Shown: one piece after another, positions 1-7,769 of the stretch
How positions within the stretch are numbered: the first letter of the stretch is position 1
Layout: every line of letters starts with the position of its first letter
NCBI GenBank assembly: GCA_016195985.1
Contig: JACPYP010000022.1
Span: 1-64,000 of the forward strand
Source: Acidobacteriota bacterium
GTDB lineage: Bacteria > Acidobacteriota > Holophagae > Holophagales > Holophagaceae
Length of the DNA: 64,000 nucleotides
Direction of reading: 5' to 3'
Made by a program: the position numbers and the translations under genes
Notes under the pieces: generated by a model
The model's database searches: none
Told to the model about the DNA's origin: nothing
Seen by the model: the letters and a program-made list of their open reading frames with translations, nothing else

Positions 1-391
1 GACCTGACCCCGATCGTTTCACTCCCGCTCCCTCGCTTCGCTCGATCACGGAGGGGTCATCGTCCCCGCAGTTCGCAATGAGGATCTTGGTCACGGACAT
101 GGGCTATTCCCTCTCATGGGTGGTGAACCGCTGGCCTGCGCGGGGACCTGACCCCGATCGTTCCACTCCCGCTCCCTCGCTTCGCTCGATCACGGAGGGG
201 TCATCGTCCCCGCGGTTCGCAATGAGGATCTTGGTCACGGACATGGACTATTCCCTCTCATGGGTCGTAAACCACTGGCCTGCGCGGGGACCTGACCCCG
301 ATCGTTTCACTCCCGCTCCCTCGCTTCGCTCGATCACGGAGGGGTCATCGTCCCCGCAATTCGCAATGAGGATCTTGGTCACAGGCATGGG
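1..391. repeat. 144-bp tandem repeat array, about 2.7 copies, running off the left edge
   Basis: Units start at 1, 145 and 289, giving an exact 144-bp period. The third copy stops matching near 391. Copies differ at only a few bases (for example gtttcac/gttccac and gcagttc/gcggttc/gcaattc). Each unit holds a long imperfect inverted repeat: GGGGACCTGACCCC followed by GATCG, then about 26 bases, then CGATC and GGGGTCATCGTCCCC, so it could form a hairpin. Because 144 is a multiple of three, one frame stays open through the copies and gives a 48-residue repeat (MRILVTDM...). I regard that as a by-product of the period. No gene is visible here and the function is unknown. Confidence 0.9.
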
Positions 392-422
392 TCGACCTCG
401 GATTCAGGCATGATGATGGGTG

Positions 423-866
423 ATGAGTGCTCCCAGCCTAGCAAACCCCCTGCTCGCCATCACCCTCTGCTTCCTGGCCGTCCACTGCGGCAGGAAGGGC
501 GATCCCATCCCGCGGCCGAGGGCCGCCGCGCAGGCAATGGAGGTCCGCCTCGACGGCCTGCGCCAGCTCCGCATGGTGCTGCCCGCCGTGGACGTGAAGG
601 GCGAAAGCCTGGCGGGCGTGGAACTGGTGCGGGTCATGTACCTGCCCCTGGGCCTGGCCAAGCCCACGCCCGAAGAGGTCTTCAGCCGCGGCGAGGTGCT
701 CATGGAGCGCCACCGGCCGGACCTGCCAGGGCCCGGTGGCGTGCTCCTCATGGATCTGAAAACCCTCCAGCGCCCGCCGGGCTGGCTGGTGGTGGTGGCG
801 GTGCGACTGGGCAACGTGCCGGGGCGCCCCAGCGAAGTGCTGCCCTGGATGGCCCCGGCGTTCTAG
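423..866 (+). CDS. Small lipoprotein with LptM/YifL-like N-terminus
   Basis: The 147-residue protein opens with a signal peptide and lipobox, LAVHC, followed at once by GRKGDP. This resembles the CG-KGP start of LptM (YifL), a small outer membrane lipoprotein linked to LPS transport. It is about twice the length of E. coli LptM; the remaining roughly 120 residues match nothing I recognise and look like a small beta-rich domain. The ORF track starts at a GTG (420); the ATG directly after it is the simpler choice, although neither has a strong ribosome binding site. It converges on coaBC, 17 bp from its stop. The lipoprotein call is firm; the link to LptM rests only on the N-terminal motif. Confidence 0.6.
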   Translation: MSAPSLANPLLAITLCFLAVHCGRKGDPIPRPRAAAQAMEVRLDGLRQLRMVLPAVDVKGESLAGVELVRVMYLPLGLAKPTPEEVFSRGEVLMERHRPDLPGPGGVLLMDLKTLQRPPGWLVVVAVRLGNVPGRPSEVLPWMAPAF

Positions 867-883
867 TCTCGGTCGCGGCGGTG

Positions 884-2086
884 TCAGTCCTGGCGTAGAT
901 CGAGCCGGTGGCCCCACCACTGGACCACGGCGCGGGCCAGGCGGTCCTTGGAGAGGGGCCCCAGGGAGGGCTGCTCGCCCTGGGCCGTGACCGGGATCAG
1001 GGTGTTGGCCTGGGCGCCGAAGGCCTTCCCATGCTGGACATCATTCACCAGCACCGCGTCCAGGCCCTTCTTTTCCAGCTTGGCCTTGGCGTGTTCCAGA
1101 TGCTTCTCGCTTTCGGCCGCGAAACCCAGGACCCATTGGTCCGCGCGCTTTCTCGCCGAAAGCTGCGCCAGGATGTCAGGAGTGCGCACCAGACTCAGCA
1201 TCTCGGTGCCTTCGCCCTTCTTCACCTTTTCGGGACTGGGGGCCTCAGGCCGCTGGTCCGCCACCGCCGCGGCCGCCACCAGGCCATCCGCCTCGGCCCA
1301 GCGGGCCTCGCAGGCTTCCAGCATCTCCTGGGCGCTGCGGACACGGATCGTTTCCACGCCCCAGGGCGCAGCCAGGTCCCCGCCCAGGACCAGCTGCACC
1401 TGGGCCCCCGCATCCCGGAAGGCCCGGGCCAGCTCGATGCCCATGGCGCCGGTGCTGCGGTTCGTGAGGGTGCGGACCGGATCGAGATCCTCCCGGGTGG
1501 GACCCGCGGTGATGAGCACCCGGCATCGGTTCAGGCTGCGGAGCTTGGGGGTCCCATGCGCCTGGATGGCTTCGGCGATGGAGGCCACCTCGGCCAGCTT
1601 GCCGGTTCCCTCCTCGCCACAGGCCATGATTCCCGCAGCCGGTTCCACGACCGCATGGCCGAAGGACCGCAGCCGCGCGAGGTTGGCCTGCACGGCCGGG
1701 TGTTCCCACATGCCCGTGTTCATGGCCGGCGCCCAGAGCACCGGGGCCCGGGTAGCCAGCAGCAGGGTGCTCAGCAGGTCGCTGGCCAGGCCGTTGGCGG
1801 CCTTGCCCAGGATGTTCGCGGTGGCGGGCACCACGGCCACCAGATCGGCCCAGCGGGCCAGCTCGATGTGCTCGATGCTCGGGGTGGCGCGCCACTCGCC
1901 CTGGTCTGGGTTGGCGCCGTAGCAGGGCTCCCCCGTCAGGCTGGTGAGCGTGAGGGGCGTGATGAACCGGGAGCCAGCCTCCGTGAGGACGCAGCGGACC
2001 CGGTGCCCCTGGTTGGCCAGCAGGCGGGCCAGATCTGCGGATTTGTAGGCGGCCACGCCGCCGGTAATGCCCAGGATGATCTGCAT
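884..2086 (-). CDS. coaBC: Bifunctional phosphopantothenoylcysteine decarboxylase / phosphopantothenate-cysteine ligase
   Basis: CoaBC makes 4'-phosphopantetheine from 4'-phosphopantothenate in coenzyme A synthesis. The 400-residue length is normal. The FMN-dependent CoaC domain (about 1-180) begins GITGGVAAYKSADLAR and shows the catalytic His73 in IEHIELARWAD, the PAMNTGMW motif (120-127) and the substrate-clamp Cys156 in MACGEEGTGK. The CoaB ligase domain follows from about 190 with ITAGPTRE, NRSTGAMG and KVKKGEG. The ORF track begins 21 codons upstream, but MQIILGITGG is the family start, and its ATG overlaps the TGA of the DinB-like gene by one base (TGATG), so the two are probably co-translated. 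Confidence 0.95.
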   Translation of the reverse strand: MQIILGITGGVAAYKSADLARLLANQGHRVRCVLTEAGSRFITPLTLTSLTGEPCYGANPDQGEWRATPSIEHIELARWADLVAVVPATANILGKAANGLASDLLSTLLLATRAPVLWAPAMNTGMWEHPAVQANLARLRSFGHAVVEPAAGIMACGEEGTGKLAEVASIAEAIQAHGTPKLRSLNRCRVLITAGPTREDLDPVRTLTNRSTGAMGIELARAFRDAGAQVQLVLGGDLAAPWGVETIRVRSAQEMLEACEARWAEADGLVAAAAVADQRPEAPSPEKVKKGEGTEMLSLVRTPDILAQLSARKRADQWVLGFAAESEKHLEHAKAKLEKKGLDAVLVNDVQHGKAFGAQANTLIPVTAQGEQPSLGPLSKDRLARAVVQWWGHRLDLRQD

Positions 2087-2556
2087 CAGATGGCTCCAGG
2101 AAGGCCGTGCAACTTGCGGATAAGGCCGATCTGGCCCAGGTGGTAGCACTCGTGCATGTAGAGGAAGGCCACCACCTGCTCAAGAGACTGTTCCATCCCC
2201 AGGGCCGGGTTCAGGGTGGGACGGTTCCAATCCTGAACACCCAGCAGGGCCCCCTTGAGTTCCTGGTCGATGCCCTGGAAGGCCGCCACCAGGTCGGCCC
2301 ATTCCAGGTGGGCCGTCTCGCCGGGGCCGCCCCGGGCATAGTGCTTCTCCCAGATGGGATCCTCGGCCAAGGTCCCGCCCAGCAGCTTGATGATGCGGCG
2401 GCGGGCCCCCACCAGGTGTCCCAGGATCCAGGAAGCCGAAGCCACGCCAGAGGCCGGGCGGCGGCGCGCCAGCTCCTCGGTCAGTCCTGCCTGGTTGAGC
2501 TCCAGAAGTCGGACATTGCCTCCGAAAGCTGTGCGCCAAAGCTTGCCGCGTTCCAT
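2086..2556 (-). CDS. DinB-like four-helix protein
   Basis: This 156-residue protein matches the DinB/YfiT superfamily of small four-helix metal proteins. The likely metal-binding histidines sit in helix 2 (ILGHLVGARR) and near the C-terminus (MHECYHLGQIG), the usual spacing. Members include thiol transferases and many proteins of unknown activity, so a substrate cannot be given. It is the first gene of a two-gene minus-strand unit with coaBC, with stop and start overlapping by one base. That suggests shared regulation rather than a DNA-damage role. The family call is good; the function is unknown. Confidence 0.75.
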   Translation of the reverse strand: MERGKLWRTAFGGNVRLLELNQAGLTEELARRRPASGVASASWILGHLVGARRRIIKLLGGTLAEDPIWEKHYARGGPGETAHLEWADLVAAFQGIDQELKGALLGVQDWNRPTLNPALGMEQSLEQVVAFLYMHECYHLGQIGLIRKLHGLPGAI

Positions 2557-2611
2557 GGGGACTCCCGAAGTCGTATCAAAGCACAGGAACCCCTATCCTA
2601 CTCCACGCGCA

Positions 2612-2640
2612 TTGATTGAATGCCTGTTGGGTGTTATGCT
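2612..2640 (+). promoter_or_regulatory. Sigma70-type promoter of rpoZ
   Basis: TTGATT (2612-2617), a 17-base spacer, then TATGCT (2635-2640). The rpoZ ATG follows 19 bases after the -10 box, so the leader is very short. Both boxes match the consensus at four of six positions. Confidence 0.6.
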
Positions 2641-2659
2641 TCGTGGTTCGGAGTGCCCC

Positions 2660-2944
2660 ATGACCCAGCGCACCATTGTTCGTGTCCCTGAAGAAATCGC
2701 CAACAAGTACCGCTTCGTCGTCGTGGCGGGCAAGCGTTGCGAGCAGCTTCAGCGCGGCGCCTTCCCCAAGGTGGAAGTGGTGGTGCCCGTGAACAAGCAC
2801 GGCCAGGCCCAGGATGCCCCCAAGCTGGCGTCCTTCTGGGGCCAGGTGGCCGTGGCCGAAGTGGAGGAGAACCGCATCGCCTTCGAGGAAGCGGAGATTC
2901 TGACCATCGAGGACACCACCGTGGTGCCCATCTCCGGCGAATAG
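2660..2944 (+). CDS. rpoZ: RNA polymerase omega subunit
   Basis: Omega is a small core subunit that helps assemble RNA polymerase by binding beta-prime. The 94-residue protein carries the family signature near its N-terminus: VPEEIANKYRFVVVAGKRCEQLQ, matching the usual NKYRLVLVAAKRARQL region. The ORF track runs about 100 codons further upstream, but MTQRTIVRVP is the natural start: it follows the promoter closely and restores the family length. It is a single-gene unit, closed by a strong intrinsic terminator. The C-terminal 45 residues are less conserved, which is common in this family. Confidence 0.85.
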   Translation: MTQRTIVRVPEEIANKYRFVVVAGKRCEQLQRGAFPKVEVVVPVNKHGQAQDAPKLASFWGQVAVAEVEENRIAFEEAEILTIEDTTVVPISGE

Positions 2945-2964
2945 CCCCGCCCGCCTCCCTGAAG

Positions 2965-2989
2965 AGCCCCCGATCCCGGGGGCTTTTTT
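2965..2989 (+). terminator. Intrinsic terminator of rpoZ
   Basis: A perfect 8-bp stem, AGCCCCCG and CGGGGGCT, with an ATCC loop is followed directly by a run of six T (2984-2989). It lies 21 bp after the rpoZ stop and separates it from the TetR efflux operon. Confidence 0.92.
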
Positions 2990-3004
2990 GCGGTCCGGAA
3001 TATT

Positions 3005-3020
3005 TTCAACGATCGATGAA
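3005..3020. promoter_or_regulatory. TetR operator 1 (imperfect palindrome)
   Basis: TTCAACGATCGATGAA differs by one base from the perfect palindrome 51 bp downstream. A -10-like TTTAAT (3023-3028) follows at once, so a repressor bound here would block the probable promoter of the TetR-led operon. Confidence 0.75.
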
Positions 3021-3055
3021 ATTTTAATTGCACACCCTTGCGCCATGACCCACTA

Positions 3056-3071
3056 TTCAACGATCGTTGAA
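3056..3071. promoter_or_regulatory. TetR operator 2 (perfect 16-bp palindrome)
   Basis: TTCAACGATCGTTGAA is its own reverse complement. It ends 10 bp before the preferred ATG of the TetR gene. Centre-to-centre distance to operator 1 is 51 bp, about five helical turns, so two dimers would lie on the same DNA face. Autoregulation by the next gene is the obvious reading. Confidence 0.82.
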
Positions 3072-3081
3072 TTGGAGCCTC

Positions 3082-3774
3082 ATGGCCAGTCCTTCCACCC
3101 CCCGCCCTCGGGGGCCCAAGCCCAGCAGGGTCCACCCAGACCACCTGCTCGATGCGGCCCAAACGGTTTTCGCCCACTCCGGACTCCAGGCCGCCAGTCT
3201 GCGAGCCATCGCCCGCCAAGCCGGGTGTGATCCTGCCCTCATCTACTATCACTTCCAGGACAAGGAAGCGATGTTCGAGGCCCTGCTGGATCGCACCCTC
3301 GGCCCGGTGGTCGTCGAACTGTCGGCACTCACCGACCCGCAAGACCCCAGGACCGTGGCCGAGCGCTTCTGGAAGGTGCTGCGCATCTACCACGATCACC
3401 TGGGCCAAAACGTAGGCATGCGGGGCCTGGTGCGCGGCGAGATCGTCCGGGGCAGCGAAGGCATCCGAGAAAACATCGCCAAGCGGGTCCTGCCGGCCTT
3501 GGGCGCCATCGTGCGACTCATCTCCCTGGGCATCGAGCGGGGGGAAATCCGGGAGGACACGTCTCCTCAGCTCACGACCTTCTTCATGGTCCGCATGGAA
3601 TTGGAAATCCTCGATCTGATTCCCGTCATGGCGCGGCACATCACCCAGATTCCCGACGACCAGGCGCTGGCCCTGGCCGAACAGGCCTGGTTCCGCCTCT
3701 TCTGGCGGGGCATCGCCACGCGGCCTGACGAACCCCTCCCCTTCCTTCTGGACGAGGACAAGGCCCGGCCCTGA
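3082..3774 (+). CDS. TetR/AcrR family repressor of the adjacent efflux operon
   Basis: A 230-residue regulator. The N-terminal helix-turn-helix is clear: LDAAQTVFAHSGLQAASLRAIARQAGCDPALIYYHF at about residues 18-55, ending in the typical YYHF. The helical C-terminus would bind an inducer that cannot be predicted; its look is that of the CerR/YbiH-like group. The track start is a TTG (3067) inside the second operator. I prefer the ATG at 3082, preceded by TTGGAG. It is followed after 79 bp by the HlyD gene and most likely controls itself and the five transport genes, in the same arrangement as E. coli ybiH-ybhGFSR. Confidence 0.88.
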   Translation: MASPSTPRPRGPKPSRVHPDHLLDAAQTVFAHSGLQAASLRAIARQAGCDPALIYYHFQDKEAMFEALLDRTLGPVVVELSALTDPQDPRTVAERFWKVLRIYHDHLGQNVGMRGLVRGEIVRGSEGIRENIAKRVLPALGAIVRLISLGIERGEIREDTSPQLTTFFMVRMELEILDLIPVMARHITQIPDDQALALAEQAWFRLFWRGIATRPDEPLPFLLDEDKARP

Positions 3775-3853
3775 CCAGACGCTCCAGGCATTCCCAATCC
3801 ACCGGCCATCTCAAGCCCTGACATCCGAGCTTTCCACCTCATCGAGGCACCCC

Positions 3854-4834
3854 ATGAACAAGAAGGCCATCATCCTCCCCGCCATCCTCTTGGTCGGCAG
3901 CCTTGTGACCTATCTGATCTACCGCAACGCCACGGCGGCCGAGCGCAACCTCACCCTTTACGGCAATGTGGACATCCGAGAAGCCAGCCTTGCCTTTCGC
4001 GTCACGGGACGCGTGGCGGCCATCCAGGTGGACGAGGGGGCACTGGTCAAGGAAGGCGAAAGCTTGGCCACCCTGGATCAAGAACCCCTTGTGAATGCCC
4101 TGCACGCCGCGGAGGCCACCGCGGCTTCCCTGGCCGCCCGCAATGCCCTGCTGCACCGCGGCTACCGCTCGGAGGACCTGGAGCAGGCCAAGGCGCGCCT
4201 GGCTGCCGCGCAGGCGGCCCTGGCCGAAACAGAGCGCAACTTCACCCGGCAGGCAACCCTGGCACCGGAGGGCGCGGCGACCCAGCGGGCCCTGGATGCG
4301 GCGCGTTCAGCCCGGGACCAGGCCGCCGCCCAGGTCCAGGTGGCCCAGCAGCAGGTCCACCAGATGGCGACGGGGTACCGGAAAGAGGAAGTCGCCGAAT
4401 CCGACGCGCAGCTGCGCCAGGCCCAGGCCCAGCTCGACAGCGCCAAGCTCGCCCTGAAGGACGCCACCCTCGTCGCCCCCGCCGCCGGCATCATCCTCAC
4501 GCGGGCCATCGAAAAGGGGAACATGGTTCAGGCCGGAGCCCCCGCCTTCAGCCTCTCCCTCACGAACCCCGTCCGGGTCATCGCCTATGTCGGCGAACCC
4601 GCGCTGGGCCGCTTCTCGCCGGGCACCAAGGTCACCCTGGAATCGGACTCCCGGTCGGGTCAGCCCTACCGCGGCGTGGTGGGTTTCGTGTCCCCCACGG
4701 CGGAGTTCACTCCCAAGTCCGTGGAGACGCCGGATCTCAGAACCTCTCTCGTCTACCGCCTGCGCATCGTGGTCGAAAACCCGGACAGTCAGCTGCGCCA
4801 GGGCATGCCCGTCACCGTGAGGCTGGCCCGATGA
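3854..4834 (+). CDS. HlyD-family periplasmic adaptor (YbhG-like)
   Basis: A membrane fusion protein linking an inner membrane ABC exporter to an outer membrane channel. The 326 residues have one N-terminal membrane anchor (about 5-23). A biotinyl-lipoyl half-motif follows (VTGRVAAIQVDEGALVKEGESLATLD), then a long Ala/Gln-rich coiled-coil hairpin (about 85-205), the second lipoyl half (LVAPAAGIILTRAIEKGNMVQAG) and a beta-barrel domain. Its stop overlaps the ATG of the ATPase gene (ATGA), so translation is coupled. Layout and neighbours match the YbhG-YbhFSR exporter; the substrate here is unknown. Confidence 0.9.
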   Translation: MNKKAIILPAILLVGSLVTYLIYRNATAAERNLTLYGNVDIREASLAFRVTGRVAAIQVDEGALVKEGESLATLDQEPLVNALHAAEATAASLAARNALLHRGYRSEDLEQAKARLAAAQAALAETERNFTRQATLAPEGAATQRALDAARSARDQAAAQVQVAQQQVHQMATGYRKEEVAESDAQLRQAQAQLDSAKLALKDATLVAPAAGIILTRAIEKGNMVQAGAPAFSLSLTNPVRVIAYVGEPALGRFSPGTKVTLESDSRSGQPYRGVVGFVSPTAEFTPKSVETPDLRTSLVYRLRIVVENPDSQLRQGMPVTVRLAR

Positions 4835-6636
4835 CCTCCAGACCTGCGCGGCCGAGGCCCAGGGCCTCCGAGGCGCCCCCTGCCCCAGCCGGAGGCGTGG
4901 CCATCGAGGTCAGAGAGCTCCTGAAGCGCTTCGGTGCGGACGCCCCGCCCGCCCTGGACAGCATCAGCACCTGGATCGCCCCCGGCACCATCACGGGGCT
5001 GGTGGGTCCCGACGGCGCAGGGAAGACCACCCTCCTGCGCACCCTGGCGGGCCTGCTGGCCCCCACCTCGGGCACCGTTCGCGTCCTCGGACAGGATCCC
5101 TTGACGAACGCCGCCCTGCGGGAACAGATCGGCTACATGCCGCAAAAATTCGGCCTCTACGAAGACCTCTCCGTCCAGGAGAACCTGAACCTCTACGCCG
5201 ACCTCCGCGATGTGGTGGGGGAAGCCCGCGTGGAGAGTTTCAAGCAGATGCTGGCCTTCACGGATCTGGCCCGGTTCACCGAACGCCTGGCGGGAAAGCT
5301 GTCGGGGGGCATGAAGCAGAAGCTCGGCCTGGCCTGCAGCCTCCTGGGCTCCCCCAAGGTGCTGCTCCTGGATGAACCCGGCGTGGGCGTGGATCCCATC
5401 TCCCGGCGCGAGTTGTGGCGCATGGTCCGCGAATTGGCCCACGGCGGGATGACCATCGTGTGGAGCACGGCCTACCTGGATGAGGCTGAACTCTGCGACC
5501 ACGTCCGCCTCATGAACGAGGGCAGCCTCCTGGCGGCGGGCACGCCCAAGGATCTCATGGGGGCCATGCAGGGGCGCTCGCTCCACCTGACGAAATTGAC
5601 CGCGCCCCGGCGGGATGTGTTGCAACGGGCCCTGCGGGCCCCCGAAGTCATGGATGGTGTCATCCAAGGCGACCAGGTGCGCCTGGTGCTCCGCGAGGCC
5701 GCGCAGCGGCCTGATCTGGGACCCATCCAGGCCGGCCCCGAGGCCACCCTCGTGGAGGTGGCGCCCCGGCTCGAAGACGCCTTCATCAGCCTCCTGGGCG
5801 GCGGCCCCGGCGGAGATTCCCCGCTGGCGGAGGTGACCCGCGACGTGGAACTCCACGCCGACCAGGATCCGAGCGCGGTCATTGAGGCCCGGGAACTCAC
5901 CAAGCGCTTCGGTGACTTCACGGCCACCGATGCGGTGAGCTTCCGGGTGGCCAAGGGCGAGGTGTTCGGTTTGCTGGGGCCCAACGGCGCGGGGAAATCC
6001 ACCACGTTCAAGATGGAGTGCGGCCTCCTGAAACCCACCGAAGGCCAGGCCCTGGTCATGGGCATCGATCTCAAGAAAAGCCCCTCGGCGGCCCGGCAGC
6101 GCCTGGGCTACATGGCCCAGAAATTCTCCCTCTACACCCAGCTCACGGCCCGGGAGAACCTGGAATTCTTCTCCGGAGTCTACGGCCTTCGCGGAGCCGA
6201 ACAGCGCCTCAAGATCGACGAGATGATCGAGGCCTTCGACCTGAACCCCTGGTTGTCCCAGCGCACGCTCGACCTGCCCTTGGGCCTGAAGCAACGGCTG
6301 GCCCTGGCCTGCGCCGTGATGCACGAGCCGGAGATCCTCTTCCTGGATGAACCCACCTCCGGAGTCGACCCCATCACGCGGCGCGAGTTCTGGACCCACA
6401 TCAATGCCTTGGCTCAGAAGGGCGTGACCATCATGGTCACCACCCACTTCATGGACGAGGCCGAGTACTGCGATCGCATCGGCCTGATCTACCGGGGCAA
6501 GCTCATCGCCCTGGACACGCCCGATCAGCTGAAGCACGGCACCGCCACGCCGGACTGTCCGGACCCCACCATGGAAGAAGCCTTCATCCACCTCATCCAG
6601 GCCTTCCAGGCCCGGCTGGACGAGGTGGCCTCATGA
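4831..6636 (+). CDS. ABC exporter ATPase with two nucleotide-binding domains (YbhF-like)
   Basis: Two ABC domains in one 601-residue chain. Domain 1 has Walker A GPDGAGKTT (59-67), signature LSGGMKQK and Walker B LLLDEPGVGVD. Domain 2 (from about 350) has Walker A GPNGAGKST and Walker B LFLDEPTSGVD. Its signature reads LPLGLKQR in place of LSGGxxQR, a change I recall as usual for YbhF-type proteins rather than damage. The domain 2 Q-loop reads GYMAQKFSLY. The first 20 residues are Pro/Ala-rich and dispensable-looking. ATGA overlaps join it to the HlyD gene before and the permease after. It would energise the ABC-2 permease pair. Confidence 0.92.
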   Translation: MTSRPARPRPRASEAPPAPAGGVAIEVRELLKRFGADAPPALDSISTWIAPGTITGLVGPDGAGKTTLLRTLAGLLAPTSGTVRVLGQDPLTNAALREQIGYMPQKFGLYEDLSVQENLNLYADLRDVVGEARVESFKQMLAFTDLARFTERLAGKLSGGMKQKLGLACSLLGSPKVLLLDEPGVGVDPISRRELWRMVRELAHGGMTIVWSTAYLDEAELCDHVRLMNEGSLLAAGTPKDLMGAMQGRSLHLTKLTAPRRDVLQRALRAPEVMDGVIQGDQVRLVLREAAQRPDLGPIQAGPEATLVEVAPRLEDAFISLLGGGPGGDSPLAEVTRDVELHADQDPSAVIEARELTKRFGDFTATDAVSFRVAKGEVFGLLGPNGAGKSTTFKMECGLLKPTEGQALVMGIDLKKSPSAARQRLGYMAQKFSLYTQLTARENLEFFSGVYGLRGAEQRLKIDEMIEAFDLNPWLSQRTLDLPLGLKQRLALACAVMHEPEILFLDEPTSGVDPITRREFWTHINALAQKGVTIMVTTHFMDEAEYCDRIGLIYRGKLIALDTPDQLKHGTATPDCPDPTMEEAFIHLIQAFQARLDEVAS

Positions 6637-7760
6637 AGGCCGTGAACCTGCGCCGGCTTCGGGCCCTCTGCCTCAAGGAGTCCTTCCAGATCCTCCGCGA
6701 TCCCAGCAGCATCCTGGTGGCCTTCGTCATGCCCGTGGTGCTGCTGTTCGTGTTCGGCTACGCCCTCAACCTCGACTCCAGCAGCCTGCGCCTGGGCCTT
6801 CTCATGGAGGATCAAGGGCCTGCCGCCATCCAGTTCGAGCAGACCCTCAAGGCCTCCAGCAACTTCGTGGTGGAGGTCGGACATTCGAAAGCGGCCCTCC
6901 TCGAACGGATGGCCCATGGGAAGCTGCGAGGCGTGGTGGTGGTCCGAAGCGATTTCGGCGCGCGCCTCGCCGAAGGCCATGGCGGGGCCGCCATTCAGGT
7001 GCTCACCGACGGCTCCGAGCCCAACACGGCCAGCTTCGTGGGCAGCAACCTCGAAGGGCTCTGGCAGACCTGGCAGCAGCAGCGGGGACAGAACCTGGCC
7101 CTGGACAACCATCCCATGATCGACGTTCGATCCCGGGCCTGGTTCAATCCCAGCACGGTCAGCCGCAATTTCCTGGTGCCCGGCGCCATCGCGGTCGTCA
7201 TGACCATCATCGGCGCCCTGCTCACCTCCCTGGTGGTCGCGCGGGAATGGGAGCGCGGCACCATGGAAGCCCTGCTGGCCACACCCGTGACCAAGGCGGA
7301 AATGCTCCTGTCCAAGATCCTGCCCTATTACGTGCTGGGCCTGGCCGCCATGGCTTTGTGCCTTCTGGTGGCAACCCTGCTCATGGGCGTGCCCTTCCGA
7401 GGCTCCCTCCTCGCCCTCTTCCTGCTCACCACCCTCTTCCTGGGCTGCGCCCTGGGCAACGGACTCTTCCTGTCCACCGTGATGAAGAACCAGTTCAACG
7501 CGGCCTCGGCGGCCCTGGTGAGCGCCTTCCTGCCCTCCATGATGCTCTCGGGGTTCGTCTTCGAAATCTCGAGCATGCCCTGGCCCCTGCGGGCCCTCAC
7601 CCACGTCATCCCCGCCCGCTATTTCGCAGGTTCGCTCCAGACCCTCTTCCAGGCGGGGACGCTGATGCCCATCCTCGTTTCGGATTCCCTGGGGTTGATC
7701 CTGCTCATGGGTTTCTGGCTGGGCCTCACCGCCAAGAACACTGGCCGGACGCTGGAGTAG
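6633..7760 (+). CDS. ABC-2 type permease (YbhS-like)
   Basis: A 375-residue inner membrane subunit. It has one N-terminal membrane segment (SILVAFVMPVVLLFVFGYAL), a large extracytoplasmic domain (about 45-180), then five hydrophobic segments starting at VPGAIAVVMTIIGALLTSLVV. The motif AREWERGTMEALLATPVT is the conserved cytoplasmic coupling region of ABC-2 permeases. The start codon overlaps the ATPase stop (ATGA). With the next gene it probably forms a heterodimeric channel. The size and topology fit YbhS/YbhR; the cargo cannot be told from sequence. Confidence 0.9.
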   Translation: MKAVNLRRLRALCLKESFQILRDPSSILVAFVMPVVLLFVFGYALNLDSSSLRLGLLMEDQGPAAIQFEQTLKASSNFVVEVGHSKAALLERMAHGKLRGVVVVRSDFGARLAEGHGGAAIQVLTDGSEPNTASFVGSNLEGLWQTWQQQRGQNLALDNHPMIDVRSRAWFNPSTVSRNFLVPGAIAVVMTIIGALLTSLVVAREWERGTMEALLATPVTKAEMLLSKILPYYVLGLAAMALCLLVATLLMGVPFRGSLLALFLLTTLFLGCALGNGLFLSTVMKNQFNAASAALVSAFLPSMMLSGFVFEISSMPWPLRALTHVIPARYFAGSLQTLFQAGTLMPILVSDSLGLILLMGFWLGLTAKNTGRTLE

Positions 7761-7769
7761 GAGAATCCC

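Noticed and set aside
1-391. CRISPR array
   Set aside because: The whole 144-bp unit is repeated with no variable spacers, and no cas genes are present.
78-413. ORF of 111 codons with a 48-residue internal repeat
   Set aside because: It exists only because the 144-bp DNA period is a multiple of three. Composition is unlike the neighbouring proteins and no ribosome binding site is seen.
4789-6591. 600-codon minus-strand ORF opposite the double ABC ATPase
   Set aside because: Shadow frame; the plus-strand gene has two full sets of ATPase motifs.
4831-6636. Broken second ATPase domain (LPLGLKQR instead of LSGG)
   Set aside because: Walker A, Walker B and Q-loop are intact, and as I recall the same change is usual in YbhF-type proteins, so I do not call it degenerate.
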